A program made the translations under genes and the position numbers. A DNA stretch of 64,000 bases, from the NCBI RefSeq assembly GCF_900086655.1, contig NZ_LT575476.1, positions 4,106,543 to 4,170,542 of the forward strand, written 5' to 3'. This document shows, one piece after another, positions 43,472 through 52,191 of this stretch. Position 1 is the first letter of the stretch; each line of letters starts with the position of its first letter. Origin of the DNA: Paenibacillus tuaregi. Lineage in GTDB: Bacteria; Bacillota; Bacilli; Paenibacillales; Paenibacillaceae. Under the pieces are notes generated by a model. That model had not been told where the DNA came from and ran no database searches. It worked only from the letters and a program-made list of their open reading frames with translations.

Positions 43472-43840
43472 TTAAGGAAGATTCGTCAGCCGGTCAATTT
43501 GGCTCATTTCCCATTGCAGCACTCTCTGCACAACGCCTCCAACCGCATCCAGACCAAATACATTGACCACCGCGCTTGTTGCACTGAAGTAATCCATCTG
43601 CACCTCATAATACACTGCCGCGTTCAGCGGATACGTAAAGCTCTGAACAGCCTGCGGGGGCAGCGCAATCAAGTTATGGCCCAGCGGGGTTCTCGGCCCA
43701 TCCGCGACTCCCCATTGGAACACCTCAAGTTCAATGTTGGCTGTCAAATTGGCGGAATCATTAATGCAGACCACCAGGATCTGGCCTGCTGCGGTAGGGA
43801 CTGTTGAGGGATTATATATCGCTCCGGTTGTATACGGCAT
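43472..43840 (-). CDS. Hypothetical beta-rich protein, possibly spore surface
   Basis: A 122-residue protein beginning MPYTTGAIYNPSTVPTAAG, with the ATG directly behind AAAGGAGGATGGAGA. An upstream ATG gives 48 extra residues but lacks this site. The sequence is all-beta and rich in Val, Asn and Thr, without Cys or signal peptide apart from one Cys in LVVCINDS. It lies 26 bases ahead of the BNR-repeat gene and is probably its partner. Confidence 0.6.
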   Translation of the reverse strand: MPYTTGAIYNPSTVPTAAGQILVVCINDSANLTANIELEVFQWGVADGPRTPLGHNLIALPPQAVQSFTYPLNAAVYYEVQMDYFSATSAVVNVFGLDAVGGVVQRVLQWEMSQIDRLTNLP

Positions 43841-44055
43841 TCTCCATCCTCCTTTCGCGGATTCGTCACCAAGAGCCGCATCAAGACAGGCGTTCAGCCT
43901 CTTATTTATAAAATATGCAAATGGCCGGACAGTGAACAGGCATTCAGGCAATAACTTTCGCTGTCTATTTGCGGGCATGGCCAAATAAACAAGAAGATAG
44001 GGAAACTCCGCATATCCTGTCGGTGTAGGATATTCCCCCCGCAGGAGGTGATTAG

Positions 44056-44463
44056 ATGACTCTATCGATCGTTGATTTTGGAAGAAGTATTCCTAACAGC
44101 TATACCTTCTCTACTAATATTCCTCTTGTCGCCACGCCAAGCGCCAACACCTTGGCCAACTTCGGCATATTGGCTTACACAGGTGGCCTGGTTGAACTTC
44201 ACGCAAGCATAGGACTGCAGGCCACGGCTGGCTCCCCATTTGTTCTCCTGTCCATTATCCGGGATGCCACTGAAATTGCCACAACCCAAACCGCTATCTT
44301 CACCAGTTCAGCTTTGGAGACGTTAAGCTTTACATTTGTGGATACGAACGCGGTGAGCGGTTACCACTCCTATATCCTTCAAGCCTCCGTCTCGAACAAC
44401 TATGCTGTTAACAGAGCGAATGTTATTGGCCCTATTGTATTCACTGGCACTTCCCTGGTGTGA
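44056..44463 (+). CDS. Hypothetical beta-sandwich protein, possibly spore surface
   Basis: A 135-residue all-beta protein (LSIVDFGRSIPNSYTFSTN, then SFTFVDTNAVSGYHSYILQA), similar in style to C1q/TNF-like C-terminal domains of exosporium proteins. It has no signal peptide. A strong GCAGGAGGTGAT site precedes the start. It is divergent from the BNR operon. The function is not known; the spore-surface idea is inference. Confidence 0.55.
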   Translation: MTLSIVDFGRSIPNSYTFSTNIPLVATPSANTLANFGILAYTGGLVELHASIGLQATAGSPFVLLSIIRDATEIATTQTAIFTSSALETLSFTFVDTNAVSGYHSYILQASVSNNYAVNRANVIGPIVFTGTSLV

Positions 44464-44541
44464 CACGAATGGCTTCCTGGAATGCATACCTAGAATTCCC
44501 CCTGATGCACGTTCCTAGGTTACCTTCACCGTGACACAGCA

Positions 44542-44573
44542 AAGCCGGAAGCTCATCATGAGCCTCCGGCTTT
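44542..44573. terminator. Bidirectional terminator
   Basis: AAAGCCGGAaGCTCAT pairs with its reverse complement around a short loop, with one mismatch. It lies between two convergent genes. Confidence 0.75.
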
Positions 44574-44580
44574 GTAATTC

Positions 44581-44922
44581 CTATTCCTGATGATTCCCAG
44601 CTTCCTTATAGCTGATATTCAGAAGTTCACCCGTGTCTTCATTAAACCTCACATTCACATATACCCCGAACTCCTCAGCGGGCTTCTTAACGATAAGCTT
44701 AAATTGCTCTTCGTAGACGTGGTCACGGAGCGTTTTGCGCCCGATATGCTTGTAGTCCGTAATCTCGGCATTATACTTCTTCTTCGCCTCAAGAACGGCT
44801 ACCCGTCCCCACTCCGCATAGGACGGTTCTGCTTGGGCATGATGAGTTCCCCAAACTGTCACGCCTGAACTTAATAGCAGCCCCGCGATTAGTGTAACTA
44901 CCCATCTTCGCGCTGATTGCAT
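44581..44922 (-). CDS. Secreted YqzG/YhdC (DUF3889)-like protein
   Basis: A 113-residue exported protein. The ATG at 44920-44922 follows AGGAGCG, and the signal peptide spans the first 31 residues (WVVTLIAGLLLSSGVTVWG, then HAQAEP). The mature part (EWGRVAVLEAKKKYNAEI, then FKLIVKKPAEEFGVYVNV) matches the YqzG/YhdC family of small Bacillus proteins. Its role is unknown; it is related in shape to PepSY-like folds. Confidence 0.65.
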   Translation of the reverse strand: MQSARRWVVTLIAGLLLSSGVTVWGTHHAQAEPSYAEWGRVAVLEAKKKYNAEITDYKHIGRKTLRDHVYEEQFKLIVKKPAEEFGVYVNVRFNEDTGELLNISYKEAGNHQE

Positions 44923-45039
44923 GATCCATCGCTCCTGTCTTTTGGAATTGAGCTTATTATATGGATCTTTGTGAAATATTAACCGGATTGCGTATATCAC
45001 GAGTGAGCTTATTCTATTCTCTAGAAGCTGCGCTGTATT

Positions 45040-46896
45040 CTAATCTTCGTTTATTTCTTCTTGCACAAAATTAAGCACCCGTTCATCCAGCTTCGCCGTG
45101 TCCCCAAGATCCGGCCTGTCATTAAACTGAACCGCAGGTACGCCCGGACAAGCATGCAGCTCGAAGATCACAATTTCATTGGTCCCCTGCTTGAGCAAAG
45201 GCCCCGGTACATATAAAGCCTTCTGAGGACCGGCCTCCCAATACCGACCTAAATTGAATCCATTGATCCAAGCCACGCCCTTCTTCCATCCGTCCACCCT
45301 CAGGAATGTATCCCCGATGATGTCCACCTCAAAGTGTCCACGGTAGAATGCCGGCTCTTCCCGTACTTCTTCTGCTGTCTGAGCTTGCCCTGTCCCCTGC
45401 ACCGCTTCGGTTCTTGTATAAACAACCTTGGACAGGCATTCGGGTTTCATCGGAAGCGGCTGCACCGTCCAATTATATTGGAACTGGTTATCAAGTAGCA
45501 CACCCTCCGTTATGCCTTTAGGGTCTCTTAAGTAAGGGCCGTAATTTACCCGTCCCATGTTCTCGACCAGAATATCCAGCCGGGCTCCCTCCTCCGGCAC
45601 GCAGATATCCAGCGGCTGTGGGTTCCAGCGTTCCACCAAACCCAGCAGCTGCCCGTTCAAGAACACCTGTGCCCGGTCGCGGACTTCCCTGATATACAGC
45701 TTCTGCCCGGTACGCGGTCCCCGGACCCAGGTTGAATACAGAATGAATCCGTAAGATTGGCCGAGTTTCTCCATAGGCAGAATCGAAGGGCTGTCCACCC
45801 GGCTGCCGGACCAGCTCTCAAGCTGCAGCTGACTGAACAACGTCCCTTTTTCCAGGAGCTGCACCGTTCCATAAGCATGCTTCGCTGCCGGTTCGGGAAG
45901 CGGGCTGGCCGGACTGGCCCCATGCTTCAGCATAACTTCACGGACAGCCTTATACTTAGGGGTTATATCCCCCCACTCAGTGAGAGGAGAGTCATAATCA
46001 TAACTGGTTACGGTAGGCTCATAGGTGTGAATATGATTCGCTCCATTATAAAATCCAAAGTTGGTGCCCCCGTGGAACATGTACAAATTAACCGATGCTC
46101 CGCTTTCAAACATCTCATCCAGCACCGAGGCCACATCATCCCCGTCCCGGACATGGTGCGGCTCCATCCAGTGGTCAAACCATCCATTCCAATACTCCAT
46201 ACACATCAGCGGTTCATTCTTCCTGTACTCCCGGTACTTGTCAAAGGACTCTTTCACCCGTGAGCCGAAATTCACGGTAGCATGCACACCCTCAATGGTT
46301 CCTCCAATCAGCATCTCATCCGCAGGTCCATCTGAGGTGAAGAGCAGCACATCTATGCCCCGGCGGATCAATCCGTCCCTCAAGTATTCCAAATAGGCAG
46401 TGTCGTTCCCGTAGCTTCCATATTCATTCTCCACCTGGACCGCGATAACCGGCCCGCCGTGGGTGGACTGAAGAGGCACGAGCCTTGGAATAAGCTCGTC
46501 ATAATAGCGGTCCACTTTGTCCAAATAGGCTTTATTCATACATCTTAGCTGGATTTCATCATACTTTAACAACCATGCCGGGAGTCCACCAAATTCCCAT
46601 TCCGCACATATATAAGGGCTGGGCCGGACAATAACACGCAGTCCGAGCGAACCGGCAAGTTCAATGAACTTGACCACATCGGCCATTCCAGTGAAATTGA
46701 ACCCTCCCTCTTCGGGCTCATGCACATTCCAGGCAATATAAGTCTCCACAGTATTAAACCCACAGGCCTTAAGCTTCTCCAGCCGGTCACGCCAATAGTC
46801 CGGCACCACGCGGAAATAATGAATCGCTCCTGACCAAATCCGAATAGGCTGCCCATCTAGCAGGTACTCCCCATTGTTCCAATCCAATCGGCTCAT
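45040..46896 (-). CDS. GH35 beta-galactosidase
   Basis: A 618-residue cytoplasmic enzyme. The N-terminal TIM barrel has the GH35 signature GGPVIAVQVENEYGSYG, with the acid/base Glu near residue 157, and nucleophile Glu in MCMEYWNGWFDHW near 232. C-terminal beta domains include GWKKGVAWINGFNLGRYW. It removes terminal beta-galactose from imported oligosaccharides. It is the last gene of the importer operon (permeases, binding protein, GH35) and starts behind AAGGAGG. Confidence 0.92.
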   Translation of the reverse strand: MSRLDWNNGEYLLDGQPIRIWSGAIHYFRVVPDYWRDRLEKLKACGFNTVETYIAWNVHEPEEGGFNFTGMADVVKFIELAGSLGLRVIVRPSPYICAEWEFGGLPAWLLKYDEIQLRCMNKAYLDKVDRYYDELIPRLVPLQSTHGGPVIAVQVENEYGSYGNDTAYLEYLRDGLIRRGIDVLLFTSDGPADEMLIGGTIEGVHATVNFGSRVKESFDKYREYRKNEPLMCMEYWNGWFDHWMEPHHVRDGDDVASVLDEMFESGASVNLYMFHGGTNFGFYNGANHIHTYEPTVTSYDYDSPLTEWGDITPKYKAVREVMLKHGASPASPLPEPAAKHAYGTVQLLEKGTLFSQLQLESWSGSRVDSPSILPMEKLGQSYGFILYSTWVRGPRTGQKLYIREVRDRAQVFLNGQLLGLVERWNPQPLDICVPEEGARLDILVENMGRVNYGPYLRDPKGITEGVLLDNQFQYNWTVQPLPMKPECLSKVVYTRTEAVQGTGQAQTAEEVREEPAFYRGHFEVDIIGDTFLRVDGWKKGVAWINGFNLGRYWEAGPQKALYVPGPLLKQGTNEIVIFELHACPGVPAVQFNDRPDLGDTAKLDERVLNFVQEEINED

Positions 46897-46935
46897 GTTT
46901 CTTCCTCCTTGTCCCTTCTAGGGTCTTGAGTACAG

Positions 46936-46986
46936 AAGAGCTTGGAGCGGCCTTTGGAAATCTCACTCCAAGCGCTCCAAGCTCTT
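46936..46986 (-). terminator. Strong intergenic stem-loop between the binding-protein and GH35 genes
   Basis: AAGAGCTTGGAGCG pairs perfectly with CGCTCCAAGCTCTT around a 23-base loop. No T run is present. It is probably an mRNA-stabilising or partially terminating hairpin that keeps binding-protein mRNA more abundant than GH35 mRNA. Confidence 0.6.
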
Positions 46987-47015
46987 GATGGTATTTGCGG
47001 ATCGGCAGATATGGA

Positions 47016-48398
47016 CTATTTGGATTCTTTCTCTTTAATCACTTTTGTCGCTTCATCTACCATCCACTTCTGAACTTCTTCAATAGGGGTGTTCCCCAGC
47101 ATGAACTTGCTGAACCCATCGTCCTCAATGCTCATCATCTCGGAGTCGGTTGTGCTGACAACCTGAGAAGCTTCCAAAAACTGATTATGCTCTCCGAAGA
47201 GGGTGCTCTTCAGGGAATTCACATCATACATATTGCTGTTCTTGCCAATCAGACGGTTCAATACGGCATTGTTGTCGGCTTTCTTCCAGCCGGAGAATTC
47301 CATCTTCGAGTCGGAATCCACAGTGGTCATAAAGCGCATCAGCTTGAAGGATTCCTCTTTGTGCTTGGAGCTTGCGCCCATTACAACATGGTTACCGCCG
47401 ACAAAATATTTTCCACCTTCATAATCCTTAGGCTCGGCATTCTTAGGAGGCAGTGGCACTGGAGCAAAAGCTGTCTTGAACGTGTGCGGATACTGCTCCG
47501 TATTCCCCGGATCCGGTGTCATGAAGCTGCCGGACAGAATCATAGCCGCATCCCCGTTAAAGAATTCCGTACGGTAATTCAGCTTGGCCGCAAGCACATC
47601 TGAGTATGGCTTGGCCGATTTATCAACGGTCTCCATATCCTTGCGGAGTTGGAAGAAATACTTGTAAGTAGGATCAGAGAAGTTCGAAGTACCATCCTCG
47701 TAACGGAATGGGTTCTTCATAACAGTCTGTGCAGGGGCGTTCATGTACAATTCCCAAGTATGGAAGTAAGAGCCGTAACGCTTATCGACGCCTTCTCCTT
47801 TGGTCAGCTTTTTCGCATAATCCCGGTAGTCATCCCAAGTCCAGCCATAAGTCGGAACCTTCAGTCCTGCTTCGTCCAGGGCATCCTTGTTCAAGAGCAC
47901 ATATTGATAGCTGTTCGTAAGCTGCATGCCATAGTACTTGTCCCCAATCTTCGGATTAACATAATACTCGTCCTCAGGAACCAGATTGTTTGTTTTATAG
48001 TAATCATTCAACGGGGCAAGAGCGCCTCTGGCCGCCCGCTCGTTAACAGCTCCAAGGCTCGGCATGGCCACTACATCCACCGCTTCACCGGAAGAGATCA
48101 GGAAGTCCAGCTTCTTCAGCATTTCCTGGGAGTTTCCCGGTACCAGCACCACATGCTCTACCTTGATGTTTGGATTCTCCTGCTCGAACTGCTTCAGCAG
48201 GGCATCCGTCTTTGGCGTCTGATCCGCATTATCCCAGTTATAATATTTAATCGTAACCTGTTCGTTTTTTCCGCCGCTTCCGCTATCTGCAGCACTAGTG
48301 TCCGTACCCGTTTTGCTGCCACATCCGCTTAAGAGGAGTGTGAAAGTCAGCATCAGACATGCCGCGATGGAGAGCTTGCGTTTACCCTTTTGATTCAT
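47016..48398 (-). CDS. ABC transporter substrate-binding lipoprotein (family 1)
   Basis: A 460-residue extracellular sugar-binding protein with lipobox TLLLSGCGS. It has the family 1 fold (KYYNWDNADQTPKTDALLKQ, VDVVAMPSLGAVNER, FFNGDAAMILSGSF). It delivers oligosaccharides to the two permeases encoded upstream. Besides read-through, it has its own promoter with a regulator-site pair at 48481-48510 and a cre-like site. It starts behind AAGGGGGATA. Confidence 0.9.
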   Translation of the reverse strand: MNQKGKRKLSIAACLMLTFTLLLSGCGSKTGTDTSAADSGSGGKNEQVTIKYYNWDNADQTPKTDALLKQFEQENPNIKVEHVVLVPGNSQEMLKKLDFLISSGEAVDVVAMPSLGAVNERAARGALAPLNDYYKTNNLVPEDEYYVNPKIGDKYYGMQLTNSYQYVLLNKDALDEAGLKVPTYGWTWDDYRDYAKKLTKGEGVDKRYGSYFHTWELYMNAPAQTVMKNPFRYEDGTSNFSDPTYKYFFQLRKDMETVDKSAKPYSDVLAAKLNYRTEFFNGDAAMILSGSFMTPDPGNTEQYPHTFKTAFAPVPLPPKNAEPKDYEGGKYFVGGNHVVMGASSKHKEESFKLMRFMTTVDSDSKMEFSGWKKADNNAVLNRLIGKNSNMYDVNSLKSTLFGEHNQFLEASQVVSTTDSEMMSIEDDGFSKFMLGNTPIEEVQKWMVDEATKVIKEKESK

Positions 48399-48426
48399 AT
48401 GTGTTATCCCCCTTTGTTTAAGCGTT

Positions 48427-48442
48427 TGTTAACCGCTTACAT
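48427..48442 (-). promoter_or_regulatory. cre-like site in the binding-protein promoter
   Basis: The minus strand reads ATGTAAGCGGTTAACA, close to the CcpA consensus with one extra base in the 3' half. It lies just downstream of the -10 at 48448-48453, a blocking position. Confidence 0.4.
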
Positions 48443-48447
48443 CGTTT

Positions 48448-48510
48448 AGTATAAAGACTGCGCTGCCTTGCCAAGTGTGTAATTTTGAGGTGTGAAGATA
48501 ACATTTTTGA
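48448..48510 (-). promoter_or_regulatory. Binding-protein promoter with paired AraC-type sites
   Basis: The plus strand shows AATTTTGA (48481-48488) and a second ATTTTTGA (48503-48510), 22 bases apart. The -10 TATACT (minus, 48448-48453) lies 27 bases below the proximal site, with TTGGCA in between as a weak -35. The same layout recurs at 50363-50427 and 57391-57455. Confidence 0.55.
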
Positions 48511-48528
48511 CTTTTTGACACAGACTGC

Positions 48529-49365
48529 TTAACCCTTGACTCCGCCTAAAGCGATTCCGTTAATGACCTGCTTCTGAAGAATCACAAAGAGGATTAGCAG
48601 CGGAACGATCGCAGACAGTGAGGCCATCATCATTATGGCATCGTTGTTGGTATAATCATCCCTGAACAATGTCATTCCTAGCGGAATAGTATACAAGTCC
48701 TTGCTCAGCAGGAAGATCAGCGGATTCTGGTAGTCATTCCAGGTCCAGATAAATTTGATAATCGCCACGGTCGCCAAAACCGGTCTGCACAGCGGAATCA
48801 TGATCGATACGAACGTCCGCATATGACCTGCCCCGTCGATTCTTGCGGCTTCAATGAACTCATCGCTTACCCCGGCCATAAATTGGCGCAGCAGGAAAGT
48901 GAAATAAATCGAGAACATGCTCATCAGAATCAACGAGCCATGGGTGTCATAGAGACCGATCCAGCGGATGAGCAGAAACCGTGGGATCAGCGTCGCCTGA
49001 TCCGGAATAATCATGAAGGAGATCAGCGCAAGGAACACCAGATTTCTGCCTTTGAAGCGAAGCTTCGTTAGAGAATAGGCCGCCATGGACGAGATGACCA
49101 GGGTGATCAGGGTAACGATAACCGCAATTTCGATTGAATTAAAGTAGAACTGATAGAAGGGGACGCGCCCCATCCAGACTGTTTTAAAATTGTAAACCAC
49201 ATTTATGGATTTGGGTATCCATTCAATCGGGAACCTCATGACATCCTTTTCAAACTTGAAGGCGGATGAGAGCATCCAGATGAACGGGGTTAGAAAGAAG
49301 ATGGACAACCCGGCCATAAGCACGGTAATTATCAGTTTGGAACCATTTTTCTTGATGTATTGCAC
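48529..49365 (-). CDS. Carbohydrate ABC transporter permease, MalG-like
   Basis: A 278-residue six-helix permease with coupling motif EAARIDGAGHMRTFVSIMIP. The start is a GTG behind AAGGAGGG. It lies 18 bases after the MalF-like gene and forms one transport pore with it. Confidence 0.92.
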   Translation of the reverse strand: MQYIKKNGSKLIITVLMAGLSIFFLTPFIWMLSSAFKFEKDVMRFPIEWIPKSINVVYNFKTVWMGRVPFYQFYFNSIEIAVIVTLITLVISSMAAYSLTKLRFKGRNLVFLALISFMIIPDQATLIPRFLLIRWIGLYDTHGSLILMSMFSIYFTFLLRQFMAGVSDEFIEAARIDGAGHMRTFVSIMIPLCRPVLATVAIIKFIWTWNDYQNPLIFLLSKDLYTIPLGMTLFRDDYTNNDAIMMMASLSAIVPLLILFVILQKQVINGIALGGVKG

Positions 49366-49383
49366 CTATATTCCCTCCTTGAT

Positions 49384-50322
49384 CTAGATCGCATCGTCTT
49401 GTCTCAGCTTCCATGTAGCCGCGGTGATCAGCCCGATAATGGCGAACAGCAGCCAGGAGATAGCCGAGGCGTACCCCATGTTGTAATTTTTGAAGCCTTC
49501 CTCATAAATCCGGAATACAAGTACCGTTGAAGCATTGTCCGGACCACCTTCGGTAAGGAAAGAAATAATATCGAACACTTTGAACGAGCCGATCAGCATC
49601 GTAATGAACAGGAAGAACGTCGTTGAGCGGAGCAGCGGAACCGTAATCCTGAAAAATTTCTTCAAAGATGTGGCTCCGTCAATCTCTGCTGCCTCGTACA
49701 GCTCGTTAGAAATATTGGATAATCCGGCAAGGTAGATGATGATTGTGTATCCAAGCCCTGCCCAGATACTGATGATCGCAATCGATATCAGAGAAGTCTT
49801 CGGATCAACCAGCCACTTTGGAGGGTTCTGGATTCCGAGATCCATCAGAAACTGGTTGATTGGACCCAATGACGGGTGGAAGAGCGCACTCCATACCGCA
49901 GCAATGGCAATAATGGAAGAGATATACGGAATGAAGAATACAACTTTGAAATAGTCCTTCACGTATACCTTGCTGTGAATCAGGACAGCCAGCACCAGGG
50001 CAATGGCGATGGGAATTGGAACCGTCAGCACGGTGTACAGTAAGTTATTCTCGAGCGCTTTCAATACAGTAGGGTCCTTGAACATTTGAATATAGTTATC
50101 CAATCCAGCGAACTTAATGCCGGAGACGCCTGACAGCAGGTCCCACTTGGAAAAACTCAAGTACAAGGAGAAGCCTAATGCGAACACGTTCAGCATGATC
50201 ATTCCTATGATTTCCGGTGCCAGAAACAACCAGCCAATCAGAGCTTCCTTCCGCTTGGGGCTCCAAAATTTTCGGGCCTTGTGAAGTTGTTCTGGAGCTA
50301 TCATTGGTTTTGCAGCTTCCAC
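49384..50322 (-). CDS. Carbohydrate ABC transporter permease, MalF-like
   Basis: A 312-residue permease with coupling motif EAAEIDGATSLKKFFRITVP. The N-terminal lead before the first helix (about residue 30) is basic. The start is a GTG behind GAGGTGATA. It is the first gene of the importer operon. The ATPase is not encoded here. Confidence 0.92.
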   Translation of the reverse strand: MEAAKPMIAPEQLHKARKFWSPKRKEALIGWLFLAPEIIGMIMLNVFALGFSLYLSFSKWDLLSGVSGIKFAGLDNYIQMFKDPTVLKALENNLLYTVLTVPIPIAIALVLAVLIHSKVYVKDYFKVVFFIPYISSIIAIAAVWSALFHPSLGPINQFLMDLGIQNPPKWLVDPKTSLISIAIISIWAGLGYTIIIYLAGLSNISNELYEAAEIDGATSLKKFFRITVPLLRSTTFFLFITMLIGSFKVFDIISFLTEGGPDNASTVLVFRIYEEGFKNYNMGYASAISWLLFAIIGLITAATWKLRQDDAI

Positions 50323-50362
50323 TTTGTATCACCTCAGCAATTTAATATGTTGGTATGTAATT

Positions 50363-50427
50363 ATGATAAAATATTGCCCTTCTCTCCAAGGGATGGATTA
50401 TGACCAGGAAGGAGTAAAATTTTGACC
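50363..50427 (-). promoter_or_regulatory. Importer operon promoter with paired AraC-type sites
   Basis: On the plus strand TTTTGACC (50420-50427) and TTATGACC (50398-50405) are 22 bases apart. On the minus strand the -10 TATCAT (50363-50368) begins 27 bases beyond the proximal site, with TTGGAG as a -35. This is probably the target of the adjacent YesN-like regulator. Confidence 0.6.
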
Positions 50428-50458
50428 TCTTGCCAAAAGACCTTGTTTTAAGCCAAAG

Positions 50459-50547
50459 CTCTATAAAACGAACTTTAAAAATTAGTCGTAAGAGCACTCG
50501 GCTCGCAGCGCCCCCAAGGGTAACCTTCATAAAGTCATTTTATATAG
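50459..50547. mobile_element. MITE-like inverted-repeat element, shortened copy
   Basis: About 89 bases. Read on the minus strand it begins TATATAAAATGACTTTATGA, continues through GGTTACCC, GGGGCGCTGCGA, GCCGAGTG and CTCTTACGAC, and ends with AAAGTTCGTTTTATAG. Order and sequence match the left half and right end of the element at 30320-30523, so it is an internally deleted relative. It sits between the regulator gene and the importer promoter. Confidence 0.65.
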
Positions 50548-50595
50548 ACACAAAAAAATAACCTGTCCGTTATATCGGAACAGGTTATTGCTCAA

Positions 50596-52191
50596 TTAGT
50601 GCTTAACCGGGGTGTACTTGGCCTTATATTCGCTTGGCGTCAGCCCCATATATTTCTTGAATACTTTCGAGAAATAGGTTCTGTCTGAATAACCAAGCTC
50701 TGCGGCAAGATTCTCCAAGGTCTGGCTTGACGATTTCAGCATCTTGGCGGCAAGCTTCATCTTGTATTGATGAGTATAGTCCGTAAAATTAACCCCGGTC
50801 AGCCGCTTGAAGTACCGGGAGAAGTAACTTGGATTCAAATACAGATAACGAGCGATATCAATCGAAGTCACATTCTCGGATAAATGCTGGTCGATAAACT
50901 GCTGGATGACCTGCAGCTTCGGCTCCTGCACACCAGTATGAGTGTCCTTGGGCCGTTCATGGGCAATGCGGGTCAGCTTATGGCTGACCAATTCGGCCAC
51001 ATCCCGCAGCGTTCTAGCTGAGCTTAAATAGTAATAATACTCCTCGTCCGACCGCCATTTAGCGAATAGCAGCTCTACACTGCGAAGTAGTAGAGAAATC
51101 TCCTGAATGAACTCGCCGGGCTCAATCCGGCTTCTCTTCGCTGTGTCTTCCAGCTCCCGCATGATCCGATGGATCTCCCCCTGATCATTCTTTAATACCA
51201 CGCGTTCCAGCTCAGACTGGTAGGGTTCAAGAAATCCCTGGGGTGAAGGATGATATGTCTCTGGTCCGAAACGATCCAGGTTAAGATCCGTCTTCCCGGA
51301 GTCGGCCTCATAGAAACCGTACTTGGTTTGGCTTAACCGTTCATACCAGGTTCCAACCGCCGGCAGCTCAAGCTTGTCCTTCACGGTGACCGTGTTCAAT
51401 TGAACCTTAATTAGCCTTTCACACTGCCATCTCAGCTCCTGCAAATAATTCTCAAAGTTCTGATGAGTGTTCTCGACTAAATTGAACCGGTAATTATATA
51501 AAACAATCAGGTTGTTATCTTGTCCCATAAACGTCGTGATTCCCTCGTAAGACGCGGACAGTTCACTCGCAATGTTGCCGATAGCATACCGGATTACAGA
51601 CAGATTGCTGTATTGATAATACTTCACGTAACTGGAGAAATGAATGCTAACGATCCCGAACATAAAGCAAGGGTAGCTCCATGAGATACCGATCCTTGAA
51701 GCGTAGGAGGCCGCTGCATCCAGGCCAACCCCATCAAGCACTCTTTGCCACAAAACTTGTTTAAGCAGCTCCTTGTTGTGATTCAGCACCTCATTATCCA
51801 TTCCGGTAGTCCGCAGCTTGATCATTCCAAGCGACTTTTTCAGGCTTGACGTCAGCTGATCAGGGGTCAGCTGATCCTTTAACAGATAATCATCGGCATT
51901 CAGCTTAATCGCCTGCTGCGCATAATGAAAATCCTCGTGGCACGTTAGAAAAATAACGCGGGTCTCCGGCTTCAATTGGGTGAACACCGACGCCAGCTCA
52001 ATTCCGTTCTGCTGGGGCAGGCCGATATCCGTAATTACGATATCCGGCAAGCTCTCCTTGAACAAATGTAATGCTTTTACACTGGAATAAGCAGTTCCCA
52101 CGATCTTTAGATCGAGTTCCTCCCATTCAATCATTCTTTGCAGTACTTTCAGCATCGGGACATCATCATCAATCAACATTACTTTGTGCAT
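50596..52191 (-). CDS. YesN-type response regulator (receiver + AraC DNA-binding domain)
   Basis: A 531-residue regulator. The receiver domain (1-125) has DDD acidic residues, phospho-acceptor Asp in DIVITDIGLPQQNG near residue 55, and Lys in DDYLLKDQ. The middle 280 residues are a variable region, and the AraC-type double helix-turn-helix occupies about 425-527 (YLYLNPSYFSRYFKRLTG, LAAELGYSDRTYFSKVFKK). It overlaps the kinase stop in TAATG. It probably activates the importer, binding-protein and GH88 promoters, which share paired sites. Confidence 0.9.
   Translation of the reverse strand: MHKVMLIDDDVPMLKVLQRMIEWEELDLKIVGTAYSSVKALHLFKESLPDIVITDIGLPQQNGIELASVFTQLKPETRVIFLTCHEDFHYAQQAIKLNADDYLLKDQLTPDQLTSSLKKSLGMIKLRTTGMDNEVLNHNKELLKQVLWQRVLDGVGLDAAASYASRIGISWSYPCFMFGIVSIHFSSYVKYYQYSNLSVIRYAIGNIASELSASYEGITTFMGQDNNLIVLYNYRFNLVENTHQNFENYLQELRWQCERLIKVQLNTVTVKDKLELPAVGTWYERLSQTKYGFYEADSGKTDLNLDRFGPETYHPSPQGFLEPYQSELERVVLKNDQGEIHRIMRELEDTAKRSRIEPGEFIQEISLLLRSVELLFAKWRSDEEYYYYLSSARTLRDVAELVSHKLTRIAHERPKDTHTGVQEPKLQVIQQFIDQHLSENVTSIDIARYLYLNPSYFSRYFKRLTGVNFTDYTHQYKMKLAAKMLKSSSQTLENLAAELGYSDRTYFSKVFKKYMGLTPSEYKAKYTPVKH

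Noticed and set aside
43841..43984. N-terminal extension of the 122-residue beta-rich protein
   Set aside because: The extended start has no ribosome binding site, while the internal ATG follows a perfect AAAGGAGG.
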